This document shows positions 11,058 through 18,337 of a stretch of 64,000 bases of DNA, in pieces (the stretch's first letter is position 1; every line of letters starts with the position of its first letter). Source of the stretch: Hydrogenophaga crocea. Its GTDB lineage: Bacteria > Pseudomonadota > Gammaproteobacteria > Burkholderiales > Burkholderiaceae_C. The notes below the pieces were generated by a model. The model searched no databases. It saw nothing but the letters and a program-made list of their open reading frames with translations, and was not told the DNA's origin. Position numbers and translations under genes: made by a program. The stretch covers positions 4,196,001-4,260,000 of the forward strand of contig NZ_CP049989.1 in NCBI RefSeq assembly GCF_011388215.1, written 5' to 3'.

Positions 11058-11345
11058 TCAGCGCGCCTGCGCCAGCGCGTGCCGGAACACGCCCATCACC
11101 AGCTCGTCCATGGTGAGCCGGCCGAGCTCGTCGCGCTCGGCGTCGCCCGGCCGCACCAGCGGCATGGCCTCGTGGATGGTGTTGTCGGGGCAGACCCGGA
11201 AAGCCGCGCCCGCGGCCTGCAGCCTGCGCGCCGAGTCGAGCATGAGATCGGCCACGGCCTGGCGGTCGCCGCGCTCGAGCGCCGCAACGCAGTCGGCCAG
11301 CGAGGCGCCGTGCAGCGCGATCTGATGAACGGCTGTCCATCGCGG
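11058..11345 (-). pseudogene. Remnant of an aspartate/glutamate racemase family gene
   Basis: On the minus strand about 90 codons read LADCVAALERGD...ARRLQAAGA...CPDNTIHEAMP, typical of the middle N-terminal half of the Asp/Glu racemase family around its first catalytic Cys. They run straight into RDELGRLTMDELVMGVF, which resembles the C-terminal end (family form RINxIIxDELVxGxF). The usual central and second-Cys regions are missing, and so is an N-terminus with a start codon. It looks like an internally deleted, 5'-truncated gene. Identification is from remembered family patterns. Confidence 0.45.
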
Positions 11346-11420
11346 CGAGACCGAATCGTCGTCAGGGGCATGGCCACAATGGCCATCGCCCGATCCCTTC
11401 AGACCCCCAGGAGAACCGCC

Positions 11421-11870
11421 ATGCCCACCGGAACCGTCCGCCTCCACCGTGTGCTCACCGCGCCGCCGCAGCGCGTGTTCCGCGCTTTCGTCGAACCTGC
11501 GGCCCTGTGCCGCTGGCTGCCGCCCTATGGCTTCACGGCCGAGGTGCACCACATGGACGCGCGCGCCGGCGGCAGCCACCGCATGTCCTTCACCAACTTC
11601 GGCACCGGCCACACGCACGCCTTCGGCGGCGAGTACCTGGAGTTCGTGCCCGGCGAGCGGCTGCGCTACACCGACCGCTTCGACGACCCCAATCTGCCGG
11701 GCCAGATGCAGGTGACGGTGAGCTTCAAGGCCGTGTCCTGCGGCACCGCGCTCGAGGTGGTGCAGGAAGGCATTCCCGAGGCCATCCCCACCGAGATGTG
11801 CTACCTGGGCTGGCAGGAATCGCTCGAACAGCTCGCGAAGCTGGTGCAGCCCGAGATCTCCAACGGCTGA
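11421..11870 (+). CDS. SRPBCC (AHSA1-like) domain protein
   Basis: This 149-residue single-domain protein is of the START/Bet v1-like type. The pattern RVLTAPPQRVFRAF at the N-terminus, GGEYLEFVPGERLRYTDRF in the middle and GWQESLEQLAKLV at the end is typical of AHSA1-type SRPBCC proteins that bind a small hydrophobic ligand. It starts with ATG at 11421 after an AGGAG-like site. It is followed by the TetR gene after 42 bases, and its ligand is unknown. Confidence 0.85.
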   Translation: MPTGTVRLHRVLTAPPQRVFRAFVEPAALCRWLPPYGFTAEVHHMDARAGGSHRMSFTNFGTGHTHAFGGEYLEFVPGERLRYTDRFDDPNLPGQMQVTVSFKAVSCGTALEVVQEGIPEAIPTEMCYLGWQESLEQLAKLVQPEISNG

Positions 11871-11912
11871 GCGAACGGCCGGTGGGGCGGTGGCGCGTCC
11901 TATACTGGCCAA

Positions 11913-12620
11913 ATGAACGAACCGGTACATCGCAAACGCCCCACGCCCGCCCGCGCGCCCAAGGCGGCGGCGCGCAGCACCGGCGGCACGGGCCGCACGG
12001 GTCGCACCAATGACCCGGAACGCACCCAGGCCAACATCCTCGAGGTCGCCGAGATCGAGTTCGGCGAGAAGGGGCTTGCGGGCGCGCGCATCGACGAGAT
12101 CGCCGAGGCCACGCAGACCTCCAAGCGCATGATCTATTACTACTTCGGCAGCAAGGAGGGCCTGTACCTCGCGGTGCTCGAAGAGGCCTACCGGCGCGTG
12201 CGCGAAGTCGAGGGCGAGCTGCACCTCGAAGACCTCGAGCCCGAAGACGCGCTGCGCCGCCTGGTGGCCTTCACCTTCGACCACCACCTGCACCACGAGA
12301 GCTACATCCGCCTCGTGATGGCCGAGAACATCAACCGCGGCGAGTTCCTCGCGCAGAGCCCGCGCATCCAGGAGCTCAACGTGCCCGCGATCGCGGCGAT
12401 CAAGCGGCTCTACGAACGCGGCGTCAAGAGCGGCGTGTTCCGCAAGGGCCTGGACCCGGTGGACATCCACGCCTCGATCTCGGCGCTGAGCTTCTTCAAC
12501 GTCTCCAACCGCCACACCTTCGGGCTGATCTTCAAGCTCGACCTGCTCTCGCCCGCCTACATCGCCCAGCGGCGCGAGAACGTGGTGGAGATGGTGGTGC
12601 GCTTCGTGCGAAAACCCTAG
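11913..12620 (+). CDS. TetR family transcriptional regulator
   Basis: This 235-residue regulator has a basic, low-complexity N-terminal tail of about 33 residues. The helix-turn-helix domain follows (ILEVAEIEFGEKGLAGARIDEIA, then TSKRMIYYYFGSKEGLY) and then a C-terminal ligand-binding domain. It sits directly ahead of the TRAP-shikimate-type operon and probably represses it until the substrate or an intermediate binds. A candidate operator overlaps its own start codon and a similar one precedes dctQ, which would fit autoregulation and operon control. Confidence 0.9.
   Translation: MNEPVHRKRPTPARAPKAAARSTGGTGRTGRTNDPERTQANILEVAEIEFGEKGLAGARIDEIAEATQTSKRMIYYYFGSKEGLYLAVLEEAYRRVREVEGELHLEDLEPEDALRRLVAFTFDHHLHHESYIRLVMAENINRGEFLAQSPRIQELNVPAIAAIKRLYERGVKSGVFRKGLDPVDIHASISALSFFNVSNRHTFGLIFKLDLLSPAYIAQRRENVVEMVVRFVRKP
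11917..11930. promoter_or_regulatory. Candidate TetR operator overlapping the tetR start
   Basis: ACGAACCGGTACAT is an imperfect palindrome beginning 2 bases after the A of the tetR ATG. It shares ACxAACC and a GTxC half-site with 12654-12667. Confidence 0.35.
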
Positions 12621-12638
12621 TGGAAGGTCCTAGGGTTT
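12612..12638 (+). terminator. Hairpin spanning the tetR stop codon
   Basis: AAACCCTAG and CTAGGGTTT form a 9-bp perfect stem with a 9-base loop; the TAG stop is the end of the 5' arm. No T tract follows. The 3' arm is part of the TAGGGTTTACCCG motif, so the site may be regulatory rather than a terminator. Confidence 0.4.
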
Positions 12639-12654
12639 ACCCGCGCATAGAAAA
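12631..12654. promoter_or_regulatory. Conserved TAGGGTTTACCCG motif, copy 2
   Basis: This is identical over 13 bases to 9854-9866, with the same AT-x-GAAAA block at the same distance. It lies 65 bases ahead of the GTG start of dctQ, upstream of the putative TetR operator. It is likely part of the operon 2 promoter region. Confidence 0.45.
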
Positions 12655-12667
12655 CTAACCAGTTCGT
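12654..12667. promoter_or_regulatory. Candidate TetR operator ahead of operon 2
   Basis: ACTAACCAGTTCGT is palindromic apart from one position (ACTAAC versus ACGAAC on the complement) and lies 29 bases upstream of the dctQ start. Its position and its likeness to 11917-11930 suggest binding by the adjacent TetR protein. Confidence 0.45.
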
Positions 12668-12695
12668 ACAAAATCGATCACAGGAGACGAATCCC

Positions 12696-13229
12696 GTGAT
12701 CGACAAACTCATCGATGCCCTCTGCCGCGCCTTCAGCTGGCTCATGGTGGCCTGCATGGCGCTCATGGTCTGCATGGTGTTCGGCAACGTGGTGCTGCGT
12801 TACGGCTTCAATGCCGGCATCACCGTGTCGGAAGAGCTCTCGCGCTGGCTCTTCGTCTGGATGACCTTCCTGGGTGCGGTGGTGGGCCTGCACCGCCGCG
12901 CGCACCTGGGCACCGACATGCTGCTCGCCGCGCTCAAGCCCGCGGGCCAGAAGGTCTGCTTCATCCTCGCGCACCTGCTCATGCTGTTCATCAGCGTGCT
13001 CATGGTGCAGGGCGCCTGGGCGCAGACCGTGATCAACCTGGGCACCACCAGCGCGGCCATGGAGGTGCCGGTGGCCGGGCTCTACGCCTCGGGCGTGGTG
13101 TTCTCGGTGCTGGCGACCGTGGTGCTGCTCAACAACCTGTGGCGCCTGCTCACCGGCCGCCTGCATCCCTCTGAACTCATCGGCGTGCGCGAGTCGGAAG
13201 ACCAGCCCACGGCGCAGGAGCGGCCATGA
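12696..13229 (+). CDS. dctQ: TRAP transporter small permease (DctQ), operon 2
   Basis: This 177-residue inner-membrane protein has four hydrophobic segments and the same signatures as the operon 1 copy (FGNVVLRYGFN, SEELSRWLFVWMTFLG). The start is a GTG at 12696, with AGGAGA 8 bases upstream. It ends in an ATGA overlap with dctM. The TetR gene just upstream and three catabolic enzymes downstream suggest import of the pathway substrate. Confidence 0.93.
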   Translation: MIDKLIDALCRAFSWLMVACMALMVCMVFGNVVLRYGFNAGITVSEELSRWLFVWMTFLGAVVGLHRRAHLGTDMLLAALKPAGQKVCFILAHLLMLFISVLMVQGAWAQTVINLGTTSAAMEVPVAGLYASGVVFSVLATVVLLNNLWRLLTGRLHPSELIGVRESEDQPTAQERP

Positions 13230-14506
13230 CCATCACCATCTTTCTGGTGGCACTGCTCGGGGCCATGGCCCTGGGCGTGCCCATCGCGTTCTCGCTGCTG
13301 GTCTCGGGCGTGGCCCTGATGTGGCACCTGAACATGTTCGATCCGCAGATCCTGGCGCAGAACGTGATCGAGGGCGCCAACAGCTTCCCGCTGCTGGCCG
13401 TGCCCTTCTTCATGCTCGCGGGCGAGATCATGAACGCGGGCGGCCTGTCGCGGCGCATCGTGAACCTGGCCATCACGCTCGTGGGCCACGTGCGCGGCGG
13501 CCTGGGCTACGTGGGCATCATGGCCGCGGTGATGATGGCCGCGCTCTCGGGCTCGGCCGTGGCCGACGCGGCCGCGCTGTCGGCGCTGCTGCTGCCCATG
13601 ATGAAGCGCGCCGGCTACAACCCCGCGCGCTCGGCCGGCCTGCTGTCGGCGGCGTCCATCCTCGCGCCCATCATTCCGCCCAGCATCGGCTTCGTGATCT
13701 TCGGCGTCGCGGCCAACGTGTCGATCTCGCGCCTGTTCATGGCCGGCATCGCGCCGGGCATCATGCTGGGCGCGGCGCTGTGGCTCACCTGGTGGTGGCT
13801 GGTGCGCCACGACAAGATCGAGGCCACGCCGCGCGCCAGCCTGGCCGAGGTGCGCGCCGCGCTCAAGGACGCGCTGCTGGCGCTGGGCCTGCCGGTGATC
13901 GTGGTGGTGGGGCTGAAGTTCGGCGTGTTCACGCCCACCGAGGCCGCCGTGGTGGCCGCCGTGTACGCGCTGATCATTTCGCTGTTCGTCTACCGCGAGC
14001 TCAAGATTCCGCAACTGGGCGAGGTCTTCCTCAGCGCGGCGCAGACCACCGCGGTCGTGATGTTCCTGGTGGCTGCCGCCATGGTCTCGGCCTGGATGAT
14101 CACCGTGGCCAACCTGCCCGGCGAGCTCATCGCGCTGCTGCAGCCGCTGCTCGACAGCCCCACGCTGCTGCTGATCGCGATCATGGTCATCACCATGCTG
14201 GTGGGCACGGCCATGGACATGACGCCCACCATCCTGATCCTCACGCCGGTGTTCATGCCGCTGGTGAAGGCGGCGGGCATCGATCCGGTGTACTTCGGCG
14301 TGCTGTTCATGATCAACAACGCCATCGGCCTCATCACCCCGCCCGTGGGCACGGTGCTCAGCACCGTGGCCGGCGTGGGCAAGGTGAGCATGGACGCGGT
14401 CACCAAGGGTGTTTGGCCCTTCATGGCGGTGCAGTTCGCGCTCATGTTCCTGTTCGTGCTGTTCCCCTCGCTCATCACCGTGCCCGCCCGCTGGTTCTAC
14501 GGCTGA
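13226..14506 (+). CDS. dctM: TRAP transporter large permease (DctM), operon 2
   Basis: This 426-residue multi-pass protein is the same length as the operon 1 DctM and close to identical over most of it. The differences cluster at the first 30 residues, around residues 210-270 and near the C-terminus. The signatures VPFFMLAGEIMN, SGSAVADAAA and PPSIGFVIFG are present. It is coupled to dctQ by ATGA and followed after 34 bases by its binding-protein gene. Confidence 0.95.
   Translation: MTITIFLVALLGAMALGVPIAFSLLVSGVALMWHLNMFDPQILAQNVIEGANSFPLLAVPFFMLAGEIMNAGGLSRRIVNLAITLVGHVRGGLGYVGIMAAVMMAALSGSAVADAAALSALLLPMMKRAGYNPARSAGLLSAASILAPIIPPSIGFVIFGVAANVSISRLFMAGIAPGIMLGAALWLTWWWLVRHDKIEATPRASLAEVRAALKDALLALGLPVIVVVGLKFGVFTPTEAAVVAAVYALIISLFVYRELKIPQLGEVFLSAAQTTAVVMFLVAAAMVSAWMITVANLPGELIALLQPLLDSPTLLLIAIMVITMLVGTAMDMTPTILILTPVFMPLVKAAGIDPVYFGVLFMINNAIGLITPPVGTVLSTVAGVGKVSMDAVTKGVWPFMAVQFALMFLFVLFPSLITVPARWFYG
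13324..13618 (+). repeat. 295-bp segment identical to 4822-5116
   Basis: This is the second copy of the perfectly matching dctM segment, at a constant offset of 8502 bases from the first. It encodes roughly residues 34 to 131 of the permease. Confidence 0.9.
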
Positions 14507-14540
14507 ACCGGCCATCACCGACCACCCCTGGAGACGACCC

Positions 14541-15548
14541 ATGAAACGCCACTTCCTCAAGACCACGATCGCCGCGCTGGCCCTGGCCGCCATCGGCCTG
14601 GCCGGCAGCGCGCACGCGCAGAGCCGCAACATCAAGTTCGTGAACCAGAACGCCAAGGGCCATCCCATCGTGATGGGCATGGACAAGTTCGCCGAGATCG
14701 TGGACGCGAAATCGGGCGGCAAGATCAAGGTCACGGTGTTCCCGGGCGGCGCCCTGGGCAGCGACCAGGCCAACGTGTCGGCGCTGCAGGGCGGCTCGAT
14801 CGAGATGGCCTCGATGAACTCGGGCATCTTCGCGAGCCTGGTCAAGGAGTTCGCGGTCTACGACTTTCCCTTCCTGTTCGCCAACGCGCGCGAGGCCGAC
14901 GCCGTGGTCGACGGCGCCTTCGGCAAGTCGCTGCACGCCAAGCTCGAAGAGAAAGGCCTGGTGGGCCTGGGCTACTACGAACTGGGCTTTCGCCACATCT
15001 CCAACAGCAAGCGCCCCATCACCAAGGTCGAAGACATCGCGGGCCTGAAGCTGCGCGTGATCCCCAACCCGATCAACATCGACTGGGTGAACGCGCTGGG
15101 CGCCAACCCCACGCCGCTGCCTTTCCCCGAGCTCTACGCCGCGCTGGAGCAAAAGGCGGTGGACGGCCAGGAGAACCCCGTGGCCACCATCAACGGCGCC
15201 AAGCTCTACGAGGTGCAGAAGCACCTGGCGCTCACGAGCCACCAGTACAACCCGCAGTCCATCGTGGTGAGCAAGAAGTTCTGGGACGGCCTGTCGGCCG
15301 ACGAGAAGAAGCTGCTGCAGGACGCGGCCAACGAGTCCATCAAGTACCAGCGCGAGCAGTCGCGCGCGGCGGCCGCGGGCATCCTCGATCAGCTCAAGAA
15401 GGCCGGCATGCAGGTCACCGAGCTGCCGCCGGCCGAGGTGGCCAAGCTGCGCGACAAGATGAAGCCCGTGATCGCCAAGCATTCGGCCGCGGTGGGCGAG
15501 GCCACGGTGCAGTCGCTCATGGCCGAGCTCGACAAACTGCGCAAGTAA
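14541..15548 (+). CDS. dctP: TRAP transporter substrate-binding protein (DctP)
   Basis: This 335-residue periplasmic protein has a signal peptide cleaved after AHA (residue about 26). The family pattern is clear: VFPGGALGSDQA, LKLRVIPNP with the Arg that clamps the substrate carboxylate, and AVDGQENPVATI. It binds an organic acid and delivers it to the DctQM pair just upstream. The ATG at 14541 follows GGAG. The carboxylate-clamp Arg means the imported substrate carries at least one carboxylate. Confidence 0.93.
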   Translation: MKRHFLKTTIAALALAAIGLAGSAHAQSRNIKFVNQNAKGHPIVMGMDKFAEIVDAKSGGKIKVTVFPGGALGSDQANVSALQGGSIEMASMNSGIFASLVKEFAVYDFPFLFANAREADAVVDGAFGKSLHAKLEEKGLVGLGYYELGFRHISNSKRPITKVEDIAGLKLRVIPNPINIDWVNALGANPTPLPFPELYAALEQKAVDGQENPVATINGAKLYEVQKHLALTSHQYNPQSIVVSKKFWDGLSADEKKLLQDAANESIKYQREQSRAAAAGILDQLKKAGMQVTELPPAEVAKLRDKMKPVIAKHSAAVGEATVQSLMAELDKLRK

Positions 15549-15555
15549 GCCCCGC

Positions 15556-16431
15556 ATGAACGCTCGCCTGCCCGCGGCGGGCCGCATCGACGGCCACACC
15601 GAGTTGATCGTGCACCTGGGCTACCCCACGCACAGCTTCAAGGCGCCGCTGATCTACAACCCGTACTTCGCGGCCGCGAACATCAACGCCGTGGTGGTGC
15701 CCATGGCCTGCCGCGGTCCGGCGCTGCCGGGGCTGCTGCCCGCGTTGTTCGGTCTCGACAACGTGCGCGGCGCGCTCATCACCATGCCGCTGAAGGTGAG
15801 CGTGATGGCGCTGCTCGACACGGTGTCGCCCACCGCGCGCGTGGCCGGCGCCTGCAACGCGGTGCGGCGCGACGCCGGGGGCCGCCTGGTGGGCGACATG
15901 TTCGATGGCGAAGGCTTCGTGCGCGGCCTGCTGCGCAAGGGCCTGGTGCTCGCCGGCGCCTCGGCGCTGGTGGTGGGCAGCGGCGGTGTGGGCTCGGCCA
16001 TCGCGGCCTCGCTCGCGGCCGCGGGCGTGCAGCGGCTCGCGCTGTTCGATGTGAACCCCGCCGCGGCGGCGGGCCTGGCCGCGCGCCTGCGCACCGAGTA
16101 CCCGGCGCTGCAGGTGGGCACCGGCGAGCGCGACCCCGCGGGCCACGACCTGGTGGTCAACGCCACGCCGCTGGGCATGGAGCCCGGCGACCCGCTGCCG
16201 GTGGACGTGCAACGCCTCGATCCGCGCACCTTCGTCGGCGAGGTGGTGATGCGCCAGCGCATGACCGCCTTCCTGAGCGCCGCGCAGGCGCGCGGCTGCC
16301 GCGTGCAGGTGGGCTCGGACATGCTGTTCGAGCAGATCCCCGCCTACCTCGACTTCTTCGGCTTTCCCACCACCACGGCCGAACACCTGCGCGAACTCGC
16401 GTGGCTCGAACCGCAGGAGGACAAACCATGA
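15556..16431 (+). CDS. Shikimate dehydrogenase (AroE) family protein, probable catabolic paralogue
   Basis: This 291-residue protein has the AroE substrate domain followed by a Rossmann domain (VVGSGGVGSA near 144-153). The catalytic Lys80 (ITMPLK), Asn101 (GACNAV) and Asp117 (DGEGF) correspond to the Lys, Asn and Asp of shikimate dehydrogenase. The Ser-x-Ser motif that holds the shikimate carboxylate reads Ser27-Phe-Lys29. It should oxidise a hydroxylated cyclohexene or cyclohexane acid, but perhaps not shikimate itself. It follows dctP by 7 bases, inside a TRAP and TetR operon, which argues for catabolism rather than aromatic amino acid synthesis. Confidence 0.8.
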   Translation: MNARLPAAGRIDGHTELIVHLGYPTHSFKAPLIYNPYFAAANINAVVVPMACRGPALPGLLPALFGLDNVRGALITMPLKVSVMALLDTVSPTARVAGACNAVRRDAGGRLVGDMFDGEGFVRGLLRKGLVLAGASALVVGSGGVGSAIAASLAAAGVQRLALFDVNPAAAAGLAARLRTEYPALQVGTGERDPAGHDLVVNATPLGMEPGDPLPVDVQRLDPRTFVGEVVMRQRMTAFLSAAQARGCRVQVGSDMLFEQIPAYLDFFGFPTTTAEHLRELAWLEPQEDKP

Positions 16432-16492
16432 GCGCCGCCGGGCCGTTCCCAAGGCGCTCAGCCCCGCAGTGCGCAGCACGGAGGACCTTCCA
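16432..16492 (+). other. Leader between AroE-like and HPPD-like genes, resembling a dispersed intergenic repeat
   Basis: The 61 bases contain GCGCCGCCGGGCCGTTCCCAAGG-like sequence and GCAGTGCGCAGCACGGAGGACC, ending in GGAGG as ribosome binding site. This looks like a spacer I associate with many intergenic sites in Comamonadaceae. That impression comes from memory and was not tested here. Confidence 0.3.
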
Positions 16493-17431
16493 ATGAGCGC
16501 CTGGCTGCTCGACCCCGCCCCCGCCCCCGCCCGTGAGCCGCTGCAGGCCTCGCACAGCGACGCGCACAACCCGATCGGCCTCGACGGCATCGAGTTCATC
16601 GAATACACCACGCTCAAGCCCCAGGCCCTGGGCCAGGTGCTTGAGATGATGGGCTTCCAGCCTGTGGCGCGGCACCGCTCGCGCGAGGTGCTGCTGTACC
16701 GCCAGGGCGGCCTGAACATCGTGGTGAACGCCAACCCGGTGGACGCGCTGGGCGCGGCCCACGGCGGTCCGCAGCCCGTGATCGGCGCCGTGGGCCTGCG
16801 CGTGCGCGACGCGCGCGCCGCGCGCGAGTACGTGCTCTCGCGCGGCGGCTGGGAGGTGCCCACCCACCCCGAGGCCATGGAGCTCAACATCCCCGCGATC
16901 CACGGCGTGGGCGGCAGCCGCCTGCACCTGATCGACCGCTGGCGCGACTTCTCCATCTACGACGTCGACTTCGTGCCCATCCCCGGCGTGGAGCGCCAGC
17001 CGCCCGCGCTGTTCCCGCTGCGCTTCTTCGGCCTGGTGCAGTACATCGGCCTGGCGCGCAGCCCCGACTGGACCGCCTTCTACGAAACCCTGCTGGGCGC
17101 CACGCCCATTCCCGACGAGCAGCGCTTCGGCATCATGCCCGCCGGCCAGCTCATGCGCGTGCCCGCGCAGCAGCCCGCCAACGGCTTCCTGCTGCAGCTG
17201 GTGGAGCCCGCGGTGGACGCGCTCGACGGCGACGCCGAGCGCGAGAGCTGGCAGCGCATCGGCCTGGGTGTGCCCGACGTGCTCGCCGCGGTGCGCACGC
17301 TGCGCGCGCGCGGCGTGGAATTCGTCGAGTCCGAGGCCGCGCACTCGGGCCAGCGCGGCGCCATCACCAAGGCCTACCTGGGCAGCGTGGTGTTCGAACT
17401 GGTGCAGGACCCGCTCGCCGCACAGCCATGA
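16493..17431 (+). CDS. 4-hydroxyphenylpyruvate dioxygenase-like VOC protein lacking two iron ligands
   Basis: This 312-residue protein aligns along its length with bacterial 4-hydroxyphenylpyruvate dioxygenase: GIEFIEYTT, HRSREVLLYRQGGLNIVVN, MELNIPAIHGVGG and SIYDVDFVPIPGV in the N-terminal half, then a second vicinal-oxygen-chelate domain. Of the three Fe(II) ligands only the Glu remains (Glu302, VVFELVQ). The two His positions read Leu181 (FFGLVQYIG) and Arg255 (WQRIGL). Dioxygenase activity is therefore doubtful. It overlaps the dehydratase-like gene by ATGA; in QuiC-type 3-dehydroshikimate dehydratases an HPPD-like domain is fused to that same TIM barrel. Confidence 0.82.
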   Translation: MSAWLLDPAPAPAREPLQASHSDAHNPIGLDGIEFIEYTTLKPQALGQVLEMMGFQPVARHRSREVLLYRQGGLNIVVNANPVDALGAAHGGPQPVIGAVGLRVRDARAAREYVLSRGGWEVPTHPEAMELNIPAIHGVGGSRLHLIDRWRDFSIYDVDFVPIPGVERQPPALFPLRFFGLVQYIGLARSPDWTAFYETLLGATPIPDEQRFGIMPAGQLMRVPAQQPANGFLLQLVEPAVDALDGDAERESWQRIGLGVPDVLAAVRTLRARGVEFVESEAAHSGQRGAITKAYLGSVVFELVQDPLAAQP

Positions 17432-18333
17432 ACCACAGCCGCAGCATCGAAGAAGCCGTGCGCGGCTTCGGCATGGACACCATCACGCTCGCGGGCCCGC
17501 TCAAGGCCAAGCTGCAGGCCATGCGCGAAGCGGGCTTCAGCCAGGTAATGCTCAAGGCCAACGACCTCGTGGGCCACCCCGAGGGCTGGCAGGCCGCGGT
17601 GCGCGAGGTGCGCGAGAGCGGCCTGCGCGGCACGGGCTTTCAGGTGCTGCGCGATTTCGAGGGCCTCTCGGGCCACCTGCACGAGTACAAGCTCGACATC
17701 GCCAAGACCATGTTGCAGATGTGCGCCGCGCTCGGCAGCAAGGTGCTGCTGGTGTGCTCGTCCACCTCGGCCCACGCCTCGCAAGACCTCGACCACCACG
17801 CGCGCGACCTGCGCAAGCTCGCGATGCTCGCGCTGCCGCTGGGCATTCGCATCGCCTACGAAGGCCTTTCGTGGGGCCGCACGGTGAACGAATACACCAC
17901 CGCCTGGGACGTGGTCTGCCGCGCCGACTGCCCCAACCTGGGCATCGGTCTCGACTCCTTCCACATGCTCGCGGCCAAGACCCCGCTCGACGCGCTGGCC
18001 GACATCGACCCCGACAAGATCTTTCTCGTGCAGCTCTCGGACTTCCTGTGGCAGGAGGCGCGCACCTTCGAGGAGCGCATGACCACGGCGCGCACGTACC
18101 GTGTGTTCCCGGGCGAGGGCGTGCACACGCCGCAGATCATCGAACTGGTGCAGGCCCTGGACCGCATGGGCTATGTGGGCGACCACAGCTTCGAGGTCTT
18201 CAACGACGACTACCAGCAGATGCCGCTGCCCATGGTGTGCGAGCGCGCGCGCCGCTCGGCGCTCTGGCTGGCCGAGGACGTGCTGCGGCGCTCGCTGCCG
18301 CTGCCCGGTCAGCTGCGGCTGCGCACGGCCTGA
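17428..18333 (+). CDS. 3-dehydroshikimate dehydratase-like TIM-barrel protein
   Basis: This 301-residue protein resembles the N-terminal domain of QuiC/AsbF-type 3-dehydroshikimate dehydratases, which form protocatechuate. Segments QVLRDFEG, YEGLSWGR, GLDSFHML, VQLSDF and FEVFNDDY match the family. The metal ligands fit Glu145, Asp176, Gln202 and Glu256, and the active-site His follows Asp-Ser-Phe. It ends operon 2, with 4 bases between its stop and the stop of the convergent TRAP gene. Another sugar-isomerase activity is possible but less likely. Confidence 0.8.
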   Translation: MNHSRSIEEAVRGFGMDTITLAGPLKAKLQAMREAGFSQVMLKANDLVGHPEGWQAAVREVRESGLRGTGFQVLRDFEGLSGHLHEYKLDIAKTMLQMCAALGSKVLLVCSSTSAHASQDLDHHARDLRKLAMLALPLGIRIAYEGLSWGRTVNEYTTAWDVVCRADCPNLGIGLDSFHMLAAKTPLDALADIDPDKIFLVQLSDFLWQEARTFEERMTTARTYRVFPGEGVHTPQIIELVQALDRMGYVGDHSFEVFNDDYQQMPLPMVCERARRSALWLAEDVLRRSLPLPGQLRLRTA

Positions 18334-18337
18334 GGCT

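Noticed and set aside
18334..18337. Four-base gap between convergent stops of operon 2 and operon 3
   Set aside because: Tight convergence without a terminator is notable but common in dense bacterial genomes; no further signal was seen.
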